Of a stretch of 61,138 bases of DNA, positions 8,074 through 15,979 are shown in pieces. The position numbers and the translations under genes are program-made. The notes beneath the pieces are model-generated. The model was not told the DNA's origin. It did no database searches and saw nothing but the letters and a program-made list of their open reading frames with translations. The DNA lies in contig JAICQE010000003.1 of NCBI GenBank assembly GCA_025938035.1, positions 1-61,138 on the forward strand. Reading direction: 5' to 3'. Numbering within the stretch: the stretch's first letter is position 1; every line of letters starts with the position of its first letter. The stretch comes from Vicinamibacteria bacterium (GTDB lineage Bacteria; Acidobacteriota; Vicinamibacteria; Vicinamibacterales; UBA2999).

Positions 8074-9080
8074 GCCGCCCCCCGCAAACGCCGTCGTGCG
8101 TGTCCCTGAACGAGCATGGCCAGGAAAAACGGTCCGCCGATGAGCGCCGTGATGATGCCGACCGGAATCTCCACTGGCGCCACGACCGTGCGCCCCAGGG
8201 CGTCGCACGCCACGAGAAACGTGCCTCCCGCCAGCACCGAAAACAGCCCGAGGGTCCGATGTCCAGGACCGACGAGGAGCCGTCCAATATGCGGCACCAC
8301 CAGTCCGACGAACCCGATCGGCCCGCACGTCGCGACGACGCCGCCGACCATCAGTGATGCGGCGGCGAAAATGAGTTTCTTCACCGTCGCCACCGCGACG
8401 CCTCGCGATGCGGCCGACTCCTCGCCGACGGCGAGCAGATCCAGGTCACGCGAGACGGCGAGAAGAATGGCGATGCCGATCGCCGCAAATGGCAACACGT
8501 GAACGACCGGCTGGAAGCCGACAACGTCGAGGCCGCCCAGCAGCCAGCGGCCGATCCGAAACGACGTCGTCACGTCGCCGACGTATTGAATCGCCAGGAT
8601 GACGCTCGTACACACGAAGCTGATCGCGACTCCCGCCAGCAGCAGTGTGGAGGACGAGAAGGCGTAGGTGGCCTGCGCGACTGCGTAGACGAGCGCGATC
8701 GCCAGCAGCGCGCCGGACAGCGCCGCGAGGGCGTATCCGGGAATTCCTGCCAGGCTCGCGGCCAGGCCCAGATGGGCGTAGACCGCCGCGCCCAGCGAGG
8801 CGCCGGCGGACACGCCGAGGGTGTATGGCGTGGCGAGCGCGTTGCGAAAGACTGCCTGAAAGGCCATGCCGGCGGTGGCGAGCGCCGCGCCGGCAAGGAA
8901 GCCGAGCGTCACGCGCGGAAGGCGAAGTTCAGTCAGAATGCGTGTCTCAATCGGATCGTCCGGGACGAGCGAGGAGACGGCTCCGCGCGGCCCGAGCACG
9001 ATCGCGCCGGCAACCGTGATCGCCGCCACGATCGGCAGCCATGCGTGCGTCAACACGGGAATCTGTGGCTTGTCAGTCAC
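8070..9080 (-). CDS. btuC: FecCD-type ABC transporter permease, probable cobalamin/cobinamide importer
   Basis: A 336-residue permease of the BtuC/FhuB/FecCD family with about ten transmembrane segments. Family-typical stretches are LRLPRVTLGFLAGAALATAG, FRNALATPYTLGVSAGAS and GPIGFVGLVVPHIGR, the last being the coupling region that touches the ATPase. The GTG start at 9080 lies eight bases inside the upstream binding-protein gene. Substrate assignment to corrinoids comes from the riboswitch and cob genes. The matching ATPase (BtuD) is not in this operon or anywhere else in the window. Confidence 0.9.
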   Translation of the reverse strand: MTDKPQIPVLTHAWLPIVAAITVAGAIVLGPRGAVSSLVPDDPIETRILTELRLPRVTLGFLAGAALATAGMAFQAVFRNALATPYTLGVSAGASLGAAVYAHLGLAASLAGIPGYALAALSGALLAIALVYAVAQATYAFSSSTLLLAGVAISFVCTSVILAIQYVGDVTTSFRIGRWLLGGLDVVGFQPVVHVLPFAAIGIAILLAVSRDLDLLAVGEESAASRGVAVATVKKLIFAAASLMVGGVVATCGPIGFVGLVVPHIGRLLVGPGHRTLGLFSVLAGGTFLVACDALGRTVVAPVEIPVGIITALIGGPFFLAMLVQGHARRRLRGAA

Positions 9081-9915
9081 CGCTGATCGCTCGTGCAATC
9101 GTGCCGGCGAACCGCACGAACCGCGGACCTGGCACATTCAGACGTTCGTCGGTGAACACGTGGACGCGTCCGTTCCTGACGGCGCGCAGCGAATCGAGCC
9201 GGCGCCATTGATTCCGTCGTGCCGCGGCATCGACGCTGCCCGACGAGAACTCGATGATCACGTCCGGGTCGAGCCGGATGACGCTCTCGGCGGACAACGT
9301 CGGGTACGAAACACTGCCGGACGTCAGCGCGTTCACGCCGCCGGCGTAGGTAATCAGGTCGTCGTGGATGGTCCCTGGTGCCGCCGCGGTCAGGCGGCGG
9401 AAGTCCTCGGCGCGGCCAAAGCAGATCAGGACGCGCGGACGTGGAGGGGAGATGAGGCGGCTCGCCGCCGCCAACGTCTGACGAAGCGCGCCGGCCGCCC
9501 GTTTCGCGCGTGTCGCCACGCCGCACCGTTCACCCACCTGCTCGACGCTGCGAATGATGCCCTCGAGGCTGCGGTGATCGACCCGAAGAATCGGGATGCC
9601 GAGCGCCCTGATCCTCGGCTCGAGATCGGCGTGCTCGGCAAGCGTGACGACGAGATCTGGCTGCAGCGCGACCAGTGCCTCGTAGTTTGGCGTGAGGTAT
9701 CCGCCGATCTTCGGCAGCGAGAGCGCGGCGGGTGGGAATCGGCAATAACTGGTGACGCCGACCACGCGTGCTCCGGCGCCGGCTTCGAACAGCACTTCGG
9801 TGACGCTTGGAGCCAACGACACGATCCGCGCGGGTGACTGCGCGGCCGCGGGCAGGGACAGGAGCAGGGCACTGACGCTGCTCCACAGAACACGGGACAG
9901 ATGTGGCGCGGACAT
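9073..9915 (-). CDS. btuF: Periplasmic cobalamin-binding protein of ABC importer
   Basis: A 280-residue class III substrate-binding protein. Signal peptide (about 1-26, ending SLPAAAQS), then RIVSLAPSVTEVLFEAGAG, the BtuF/HmuT opening, GVTSYCRFP and the second lobe with DVIIEFSS. The ATG at 9915 follows a strong Shine-Dalgarno (GAGGAGG, four bases upstream) at the end of the riboswitch leader; the open frame extends further upstream only because it runs through the riboswitch. First gene of the operon, overlapping btuC by eight bases. Confidence 0.92.
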   Translation of the reverse strand: MSAPHLSRVLWSSVSALLLSLPAAAQSPARIVSLAPSVTEVLFEAGAGARVVGVTSYCRFPPAALSLPKIGGYLTPNYEALVALQPDLVVTLAEHADLEPRIRALGIPILRVDHRSLEGIIRSVEQVGERCGVATRAKRAAGALRQTLAAASRLISPPRPRVLICFGRAEDFRRLTAAAPGTIHDDLITYAGGVNALTSGSVSYPTLSAESVIRLDPDVIIEFSSGSVDAAARRNQWRRLDSLRAVRNGRVHVFTDERLNVPGPRFVRFAGTIARAISGD

Positions 9916-10003
9916 GGTTCCTCCTCGCCGCCCCTCGCGGCGCAAGGACGAGCCGGTCCGAACTGAAAGGGACGAGGAAAGACGCCGACGCGGCGTGCCT
10001 CCC

Positions 10004-10020
10004 ACCTCCCCCTCGGAGGT
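10004..10020 (-). promoter_or_regulatory. Anti-Shine-Dalgarno-like hairpin in the btuF leader
   Basis: On the minus strand ACCTCC-GAGGG-GGAGGT forms a perfect 6-bp stem just downstream of the cobalamin aptamer. The ACCTCC arm is complementary to the btuF Shine-Dalgarno (GGAGG at about 9920). No U-tract follows, so a terminator is unlikely. One reading is that the two GGAGG-containing partners compete for ACCTCC, giving translational control. This is inference from complementarity only. Confidence 0.4.
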
Positions 10021-10037
10021 TCGGGTCGGCGATGACA

Positions 10038-10225
10038 CGTCGGCAGGTCTTCGGACTGACGGGCGGAGGCGTATGCCGTGCCTACTAGCGTCGCTTCCCA
10101 GCTCGGTAGACAGTGAGCCAGTGCTGTTGACGCGTTCGTTCCCGATTACCGCTGCGGGGCAGTCCCGGACTTTGCACCGGGTTCCCTCTTGCGACGCCTG
10201 GAACACAGGCGAACCGACGCAGTGG
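10038..10225 (-). promoter_or_regulatory. Cobalamin (B12) riboswitch
   Basis: The minus strand carries the classic AdoCbl aptamer. In order: AAGAGGGAACCCGGTGCAA, then the invariant core GACTGCCCCGCAGCGGTAA, GGGAACGAACGC, and the closing segment AGTCCGAAGACCTGCC at about 10041-10056. Placement, orientation and spacing (about 125 bases before btuF) fit control of the whole btuF-to-cobU operon; these riboswitches usually shut off expression when cobalamin is abundant. The btuF reading frame is open through the element, but this is chance. Confidence 0.95.
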
Positions 10226-10230
10226 TGAGC

Positions 10231-10260
10231 ACTCTATTGGCGTGCGAAGCTGCCTGTCAA
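10231..10260 (-). promoter_or_regulatory. Sigma-70 promoter of the cobalamin operon
   Basis: On the minus strand a perfect -35 hexamer TTGACA (10260-10255) and TAGAGT (10236-10231) are separated by 18 bases, ending about six bases before the aptamer begins. The same -10 hexamer occurs in the BlaI promoter at 2323-2328. The -35 box begins 16 bases from the 3' end of the DUF1877 gene. Confidence 0.8.
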
Positions 10261-10276
10261 GCTGACAGATATGCGA

Positions 10277-10891
10277 TCAGGACACCGTGATGACGACGCA
10301 GTCGCCGGCGGCGGCCGCTTTGTCGACGAACCGTCGCACTTCCTCGAAGCACTCGATCAACCACTCCAGCGGCGAGTCGTCCGGTTCCGCCTGCCGCTTC
10401 CAGATCGCGTCGGGATAGATCCCGAGCCTGGTCATGCGCTCAGGATCGTAACGGCGGGCAAGGCCGTCGGCGTCAAGCGTCGAGAGATACTGCGAGAACC
10501 GCTGTACCTGGCCGGGCCGCAGGGCACGGGCGACGCCTTCGTCATCGAGGTCTTCGCCGCCTCGCAGGAGATAACACGCCGGCTCCTCGCCCTCGTCCGC
10601 CGTTCCGGTCAGCAGAAAGTGCAGCCCGTGCCATCCCTTCTCGATGTCGATACTTCGATCGGGATCGGGCGCGGGATGCGAATCGTCATCTGCGGAATCA
10701 GGATCCACTTCGCTGATGGTGATCGGCGTCAGTCTCAGGAGCCAGCCGAGAGGTCCTTTCGGGCGGACCTCCCGGACCCGTGGCGCGCTTCCATCGTCGG
10801 GGTCGAGAAAGCCGCCGAGTGCCGCCGGGTCGGCGAGCAGACGCGCGATGTCCGATTCGGTCGCGCGGTGCAGGCTGCACGTCATGCCCAT
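10277..10891 (-). CDS. DUF1877 (YfbM-like) family protein
   Basis: A 204-residue soluble protein starting MGMTCSLHRAT, the usual start of DUF1877/YfbM proteins, with the typical GWHGLHFLLTG segment in the middle (near residue 85) and ending with a helical region (SPLEWLIECFEEVRRFVDKA). The family has a known fold but no established function. ATG 10891 has a GGAGA ribosome site ten bases upstream; a second in-frame ATG (10885) is possible. It is divergent from tag, with only 28 bases between the two starts. Confidence 0.82.
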   Translation of the reverse strand: MGMTCSLHRATESDIARLLADPAALGGFLDPDDGSAPRVREVRPKGPLGWLLRLTPITISEVDPDSADDDSHPAPDPDRSIDIEKGWHGLHFLLTGTADEGEEPACYLLRGGEDLDDEGVARALRPGQVQRFSQYLSTLDADGLARRYDPERMTRLGIYPDAIWKRQAEPDDSPLEWLIECFEEVRRFVDKAAAAGDCVVITVS

Positions 10892-10919
10892 ATCGGAATT
10901 GTCTCCATTTAGGATGTGT

Positions 10920-11516
10920 ATGGGATCATCGGTCGTGGCGAAGCGATACACCCGATGCGCCTGGGCCGGGACGAACAATCCGTTGATGCTCGAATACCAC
11001 GATCGCGAGTGGGGCGTTCCGGTCACTGACGATCGCACGCACTTCGAGTTCCTCGTCCTCGAAGCGGCGCAGGCAGGACTGAGCTGGTCGATTGTGCTGG
11101 GCAAACGCGACGGCTATCGCCGCGCGTTCAGCCAATTCGACCCGGCCAAGGTCGCGCGCTATACGAAGCCGCGCGTGGAGAAGCTCGTCGCCGATCCCTC
11201 CATCATCCGCAACCGCATGAAGATCGAGGCGGCCGTACGCAACGCGCAGGCATTTCTTGCCGTTCAGGACGAATTCGGGAGCTTCAATGCGTATTGCTGG
11301 CAGTTCGTCGATGGACGGCCGCGGCTGAATCGCTGGAAGACGATGGGCGAGATCCCGGCGACATCACCGGAGTCCGACGCGTTCAGCAAGGATCTGAAGC
11401 GCCGCGGGTTCAGTTTCGTCGGGTCGACCGTCATCTACGCACACATGCAGGCGGTCGGCATGGTGAACGATCATCTCGTCAGCTGCTTCAGGTATCGAGA
11501 AATCACGAAGGTGTGA
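10920..11516 (+). CDS. tag: DNA-3-methyladenine glycosylase I
   Basis: Base-excision enzyme removing 3-methyladenine. The 198-residue protein has RCAWAG with Cys13, YHDREWGVP with His27, and HLVSCF near the end with His185 and Cys189: the four ligands of the Tag zinc snap. FEFLVLEAAQAGLSW matches the conserved N-terminal helix with the active-site glutamate, and RRGFSFVGSTVIYAHMQAVG is the family's C-terminal hallmark. Possible starts are ATG 10914, ATG 10920 and GTG 10935; none has a strong ribosome site, and 10920 keeps all zinc ligands. Confidence 0.92.
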   Translation: MGSSVVAKRYTRCAWAGTNNPLMLEYHDREWGVPVTDDRTHFEFLVLEAAQAGLSWSIVLGKRDGYRRAFSQFDPAKVARYTKPRVEKLVADPSIIRNRMKIEAAVRNAQAFLAVQDEFGSFNAYCWQFVDGRPRLNRWKTMGEIPATSPESDAFSKDLKRRGFSFVGSTVIYAHMQAVGMVNDHLVSCFRYREITKV

Positions 11517-11639
11517 CGCCTGGCTTCGGAACCGTCATCCGATTGTCGTGTGGTGGGGCCCGGCGTCCAAATTCAGGCGTGATTCTGTTTGTATCCTGCT
11601 TTCCTGGCGTAGGCGTAAGGGTTGCACGCGCCGGCCCGA

Positions 11640-12086
11640 ATGCGCGCGTCCGTTCGGGCCGTCGTCATCGTCCTGGCCGTCACCGTAGTCGGCTGTGCCT
11701 CTCGAGCGAAGGCTCCGGCTCCCGCTCCAACGCCAACTCCGCGTACTTCGTCAGCGGGCGGCCGTACGCTTGATGTGCGGGAGGGGCTGGCGTCGTATTA
11801 CGCCGACTGGTTCAACGGGCGGACGACCGCCAGTGGAACGATCTTCAGCAACAACGAGCTGGTTGCCGCGCATCCATCGTACCCGTTCGGTTCTCTCGTC
11901 CGGGTGGTCAACCTCCGAAACAAGCGATCCATCGATCTCCGCATTGTCGATCGTGGACCCGCGGCCGCCCCTCAAGCGCGCGGTGTGATCATCGACATCT
12001 CACGTGCCGCCGCCGAACGGCTCGGGTTCATCAACGCCGGCCGGACGCGCGTGCGTGTCGAAGTGCTGCGGTGGGGCGATAACTAG
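11640..12086 (+). CDS. RlpA-like double-psi beta-barrel lipoprotein
   Basis: A 148-residue protein with a lipoprotein signal (VTVVGC, cysteine near 19), a Pro/Ala-rich linker (APAPAPTPTPR) and a RlpA-type DPBB domain: EGLASYYADWFNGRTTASG, FGSLVRVVNLRN and the VDRGP...IIDISRAAAERLGF core. RlpA proteins cleave peptidoglycan glycan strands lacking stem peptides or act at the septum. The SPOR domain of E. coli RlpA is missing; many short RlpA-like proteins lack it. Start ATG 11640 places the signal peptide correctly; a TTG at 11622 is also in frame. Confidence 0.88.
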   Translation: MRASVRAVVIVLAVTVVGCASRAKAPAPAPTPTPRTSSAGGRTLDVREGLASYYADWFNGRTTASGTIFSNNELVAAHPSYPFGSLVRVVNLRNKRSIDLRIVDRGPAAAPQARGVIIDISRAAAERLGFINAGRTRVRVEVLRWGDN

Positions 12087-12102
12087 CGTGTAGCGCGGAT
12101 TT

Positions 12103-12154
12103 GTGGGGCGAGCCTTGTCAGGCTCACCTCGCGAACCCGAAGGGTTCGCGCCAC
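12103..12154. repeat. Composite palindromic repeat, copy 1 (GAGCC/GAACCC double hairpin)
   Basis: Two adjoining hairpins, GCGAGCCT-TGTC-AGGCTC and GCGAACCC-GAA-GGGTTCGC, flanked by GTGG and CCAC. It lies between the RlpA-like gene and the next start. Similar units occur at 17025, 25296 and 54357, sometimes with the two halves in opposite order. Confidence 0.8.
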
Positions 12155-12220
12155 GCTTGCCGTCGAACGACATCCTGAGTTCGGGTTTCACGTTCATAAT
12201 CAGGGGTCGGTGAGGAGACC

Positions 12221-13291
12221 ATGGCGAGGTGCATAACGGCAGTGATCGTGCTGGGCGTACTGGGCACATCGATGGGAGCGGCACAAGTCGCGGCGCCGCG
12301 TCCACCGCTACCGCAGGATGCGATCGCGGCGATCGTCAACGCGTTCTCCACACACGATGTCGTCGCGGTCAGCGACCCTCACGGCAACGTGCAGATGCAG
12401 GCGTTTCTGCTCTCGCTCGTCCGCGATCCGCGATTCGCCGCCGCGGCGCCCGACATCGTGATCGAAACGCTGAGCGCGCGTTACCAGGACGCGATCGATC
12501 GATTCGTCCGCGGCGACGACGTTCCTGCCGCCATGCTGCGGCGCGCGGGGGAAGACCACTCCGTGGCCACCAACATGGGATTCCAGGGAGAGGAACTGCT
12601 GCGCGCGGTACGGGCCGTCAACGCGCCGCTGACGGGCCGGAAGCTGCGCGTGATTGCCGGCGACCCGCCAATCGACTGGGACAACATCGTCTCTGACGAT
12701 GATCATCGGCGCTGGATCGAGCTGCGCGACACCTACCCGGCGGATCTGATTCGCCGCCAGGTACTCGACCGTGGACGGCGCGCGCTGGTGGTTTACGGTC
12801 AGATGCACCTGCAGCGTCGGCACATCACCAGCAATTACGACATGTCCACCTGGCAGGCGCAGACGATCGTCAGCCTGCTCGAGCGCGACGCGCGCGCCCG
12901 CATCTTCAACGTGTGGACGGTCCTCGACCGTTCCATCGCTCCGCCGGCCGAGGTGGCCTCGTGGCCGGCGCCGCGTCTGGCGATTCTCCAGGGCACGACT
13001 CTCGGTGCGATGGACTTTGGATCGCTGACGGCCGGAATCGGCGGCGGGCGCGTTGCCGTCACAGACAAAGGGTTCGTCCCAATCCCGAAGCAGGACTGGA
13101 AACCCATGCGTCTGGAGGATCAGTTCACAGCCCTGTTGTATCTCGGGCCGCCCTCGTCCATGACGTACGCCACAATTCCGGTTGAGTATTGCCGGGACAA
13201 GGAATTCGTCGCGCGGCGGCTGCAGCGGCTGGCGCGCGGTGTCCCTCCATTCGAGATCGAGAACTTCAAGAAAGCGTGCGGGGTGCCGTAA
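12221..13291 (+). CDS. Secreted protein of unknown function, possibly ChaN/EreA-like fold
   Basis: A 356-residue protein with a signal peptide (about 1-22) and a GAGGAG ribosome site. Segments VVAVSDPHGN (about 45-55), IVIETLSARYQ, EDHSVATNMGFQGEELL and ALVVYGQMHLQRR resemble the strand-end acidic/histidine pattern of the ChaN/erythromycin-esterase/Tiki group, in which such residues line a metal or catalytic site. The resemblance is by pattern only and the family was not confirmed. The cysteines near the C-terminus (EYCRD, KKACGVP) could form a disulfide. Neighbours give no functional hint. Confidence 0.7.
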   Translation: MARCITAVIVLGVLGTSMGAAQVAAPRPPLPQDAIAAIVNAFSTHDVVAVSDPHGNVQMQAFLLSLVRDPRFAAAAPDIVIETLSARYQDAIDRFVRGDDVPAAMLRRAGEDHSVATNMGFQGEELLRAVRAVNAPLTGRKLRVIAGDPPIDWDNIVSDDDHRRWIELRDTYPADLIRRQVLDRGRRALVVYGQMHLQRRHITSNYDMSTWQAQTIVSLLERDARARIFNVWTVLDRSIAPPAEVASWPAPRLAILQGTTLGAMDFGSLTAGIGGGRVAVTDKGFVPIPKQDWKPMRLEDQFTALLYLGPPSSMTYATIPVEYCRDKEFVARRLQRLARGVPPFEIENFKKACGVP

Positions 13292-13325
13292 AGGGCGCGT
13301 GCCGCGCCGTTGACCGGGCCTCTGC

Positions 13326-15020
13326 ATGCACGAATTTGATCTCATTCTTACGCTGACGGGTGGTCTCGTCGCCGCCTTCGTCGGCGGATACATCACGCAG
13401 CGCCTGCATCTGTCCCCGATCGTCGGGTATCTGGCGGCCGGTATTCTCGTCGGGCCGTACACGCCGGGCTTCGTCGCCGATCGCGCGCTGGCCGAACAGC
13501 TCGCGGAGATTGGCGTGATCCTCCTGATGTTCGGCGTCGGGCTGCAGTTTCACGTCGAGGATCTCCTTGCCGTGTGGCGCGTGGCCGTGCCGGGCGCCAT
13601 CGTGCAGAGCGTGGTCGCGACGACGCTTGGCGCCCTCGTTGCGTCCCTGGCGGGTTGGGATCCGACCGCGGGCGTCGTTTTCGGTGTCGCGCTGTCGGTG
13701 GCCAGCACCGTCGTGCTCGTCCGCGTGCTGGCCGACCACCGGCAGCTGCACACGCGAACCGGTCACATCGCCGTCGGCTGGCTTGTCGTCGAGGACCTGT
13801 TTACCGTGCTGGTGCTCGTGCTCATGCCGGCCGTCGTCGGCTCCGCCGGAGGTTCGTCGCCGGTTCTCGGGGTGGTCATCGCGCTGGTCAAAGTGGGCGC
13901 GCTGACCATGTTCACCATCGTGATCGGCGGCCGGGCGCTGCCGTGGCTGCTGGCGCATGTCTCGCGCCTGCAGTCGCGCGAGCTCTTTACTCTCGCCGTA
14001 CTTGCCATCGCTCTCGGTATCGCCGTAGCGGCCGCGGAGCTCTTCGGCGTATCGATGGCGCTCGGGGCGTTTCTGGCCGGCCTCGTCGTCGGCCGCTCGG
14101 AGTTCAGCGTCCGTGCGGCCGCCGATGCGCTGCCGATGCGCGACGCCTTCGCCGTGCTGTTCTTCGTCTCGGTCGGGATGCTGCTCGATCCGAGCGTGCT
14201 CCTGGCCACGCCCGGCATGATGGCGGCGACGCTGGCGGTCATCCTCGTCGGAAAGCCGCTGGCGGCCTTCGCCATCGTGAAAGTGATGCGCTATCCGCTC
14301 AGAACGGCGCTGTCGGTGTCGGTCGCGCTGGCACAAATCGGCGAATTCTCGTTCATCGTCGCCACACTGGGCAACGCCATCGGCGTGCTGCCGGTGAGTG
14401 CCACCAACACGCTCGTCGGCGCGGCGATCGTGTCGATCACGCTGAATCCGGTGTTGTTCCGGGCCGTCGAGCCGGTCGATCGATGGTTGTCGCGACGGCG
14501 GGCGGCCGCGCCCGCCGCGCCAGCCGCTGTCACCGCGCCGCCGGTTTCACACGCGCATCGCGCGGTTGTCGTCGGCTACGGGCCGGTCGGACGGACGGTT
14601 ACCCGCCTGCTGCGCGAGAACGAGATCGCGCCGACGGTCATCGAAATGAACGTGGACACAGTGCGGACCCTGCGCGACGACGGCGTGGACGCTATTCATG
14701 GCGACGCGTCGCACCCCTCGGTGCTGGCCGCCGCGCGTGTCGAGCAGGCCGGCCACTTCATCGTCAGCATGGCGGGTACCCCCGACGTAGCGGAATCGTT
14801 TCGCGTCGCCCGGGAGCTGAACCCGTCGGTCCACATCCTTGCCAGGGCGACGCACCTCCGGGAAGCGGCGACGCTTCGAGCTGCGGGAGCGGACGTTGTC
14901 ATCTCCGGCGAGGGGGAGGTCGCGCTGGCGCTGACGGAGAGCATCCTTCACCGCCTTGGCGCCACGCCCGATCAGATCGATCGGGAGCGCCAGCGCGTGC
15001 GAGGGGAGCTGACGGCCTAG
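13326..15020 (+). CDS. CPA2-type cation:proton antiporter (KefB/YbaL-like) with RCK domain
   Basis: A 564-residue membrane protein. Residues 1-380 hold about 12 transmembrane segments with the CPA2 hallmarks LSPIVGYLAAGILVGP, LLMFGVGLQF and ALSVASTVVLVRVL. After a short Ala/Pro linker, a TrkA-N (RCK) domain follows (about 415-535), starting AVVVGYGPVGRTVTRLL, with the Rossmann glycines for NAD(H). There is no TrkA-C domain, as in YbaL. It probably exchanges K+ or Na+ for H+ under nucleotide control. Not obviously in an operon. Confidence 0.92.
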   Translation: MHEFDLILTLTGGLVAAFVGGYITQRLHLSPIVGYLAAGILVGPYTPGFVADRALAEQLAEIGVILLMFGVGLQFHVEDLLAVWRVAVPGAIVQSVVATTLGALVASLAGWDPTAGVVFGVALSVASTVVLVRVLADHRQLHTRTGHIAVGWLVVEDLFTVLVLVLMPAVVGSAGGSSPVLGVVIALVKVGALTMFTIVIGGRALPWLLAHVSRLQSRELFTLAVLAIALGIAVAAAELFGVSMALGAFLAGLVVGRSEFSVRAAADALPMRDAFAVLFFVSVGMLLDPSVLLATPGMMAATLAVILVGKPLAAFAIVKVMRYPLRTALSVSVALAQIGEFSFIVATLGNAIGVLPVSATNTLVGAAIVSITLNPVLFRAVEPVDRWLSRRRAAAPAAPAAVTAPPVSHAHRAVVVGYGPVGRTVTRLLRENEIAPTVIEMNVDTVRTLRDDGVDAIHGDASHPSVLAAARVEQAGHFIVSMAGTPDVAESFRVARELNPSVHILARATHLREAATLRAAGADVVISGEGEVALALTESILHRLGATPDQIDRERQRVRGELTA

Positions 15021-15081
15021 ATCCGCGCCACAATATCCGCGCTCTTCACCCGTCTACAGATCAGAAGGACGCGCGACGCCA

Positions 15082-15609
15082 CTGGACCGCACACCCACCG
15101 ATCCGGCGGACCGGCTGACCGACGTCGTCAATCGGGAGCGGCCGCGGCTGCGCAACTTCATTCGCCGCCGCGTCGCCGACCCGCGCGACGCCGAGGACAT
15201 CCTGCAGGACGTCTTCCACGCCCTCATCGAAGCGAACCGCCTGCTGATGCCGATCGATCACGTCACCGCCTGGCTCTATCGGGTGGCGCGGAATCGCATC
15301 ACCGATCTGTTTCGTGCGCGGCGGACCGAACCGCTCGAGGTCGAGGACCTGCTGCCCTCGGCGGCCGGAGGACCGGAGGCCGAATTCGCGCGAACGCTGC
15401 TGTTGAACGCGCTGGAGAAGGCGATCGCCGAGTTGCCGGTGGAGCAGCGCGACGTCTTCATCGCTCATGAACTGGAAGGGCGCAGCTTCAAGGAAATGTC
15501 CGCGGCGACGGGCGTGAGCATCAACACCCTGCTGTCGCGGAAGCGGTATGCCGTGCTGCGGCTGCGCGAGCGGCTGCGGACGATTTACGACGACATCACC
15601 AAGGCATGA
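15082..15609 (+). CDS. ECF-type RNA polymerase sigma factor (no usual start codon)
   Basis: Region 2 is complete only if translation begins well upstream of the first in-frame ATG (15247): RNFIRRRVADPRDAEDILQD and VTAWLYRVARNRITDLFRAR cover regions 2.1-2.4, and LPVEQRDVFIAHELEGRSFK starts region 4. Between the in-frame stop at 15010-15012 and the ATG at 15247 there is no ATG, GTG or TTG in this frame. The CTG at 15082, with AGAAGGA about 14 bases upstream, is the best candidate; a frameshift near the start is the alternative. The gene is followed 10 bases later by a small membrane protein gene, a common partner arrangement. Confidence 0.75.
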   Translation: MDRTPTDPADRLTDVVNRERPRLRNFIRRRVADPRDAEDILQDVFHALIEANRLLMPIDHVTAWLYRVARNRITDLFRARRTEPLEVEDLLPSAAGGPEAEFARTLLLNALEKAIAELPVEQRDVFIAHELEGRSFKEMSAATGVSINTLLSRKRYAVLRLRERLRTIYDDITKA

Positions 15610-15619
15610 GGACCTGCAT

Positions 15620-15979
15620 ATGAACTTCAAGCGTTTCATGAAATGGCCATTCATCATCCCGACGCTGATCGTGGTCGGGCCGATCATCGCCGCGATCGTC
15701 GTGTTCGTCTTCGGCGGGATCGTGATGCTCCTCTGGAACTGGCTGCTGCCGCGCCTCTTCGGGTTTCCCGAGATCACGCTGCTGCAGGGATTCGGTCTGC
15801 TGGTGCTGTGCCGGATGCTGTTTGGCGGCTTCGGCGGCGGTGGCGGCGGGAACCATCAGTCGAAACACATGACGCCCGAGGAGCGCGAACGGTTGCGGGA
15901 CCGGTTCTGTAGTACGCCCGGCGTGGATCAGGGCACGGCGATCGACAGTTCGAGCTCGACACCGAAGAACCCGGCGTAG
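15620..15979 (+). CDS. Small membrane protein paired with the sigma factor
   Basis: 119 residues with two hydrophobic segments (about 12-40 and 52-70), a glycine run (GGFGGGGGG) and a basic-acidic tail (MTPEERERLRDRF). ATG 15620 has GAGGA upstream. This size and layout is often seen next to ECF sigma factors of this type in acidobacteria and proteobacteria; regulatory partnership is inference. Its last 52 bases overlap the end of the convergent winged-helix gene. Confidence 0.75.
   Translation: MNFKRFMKWPFIIPTLIVVGPIIAAIVVFVFGGIVMLLWNWLLPRLFGFPEITLLQGFGLLVLCRMLFGGFGGGGGGNHQSKHMTPEERERLRDRFCSTPGVDQGTAIDSSSSTPKNPA

Noticed and set aside
10021..10206. btuF beginning at 10206
   Set aside because: This frame runs through the cobalamin riboswitch; a strong ribosome site and signal peptide are at 9915.
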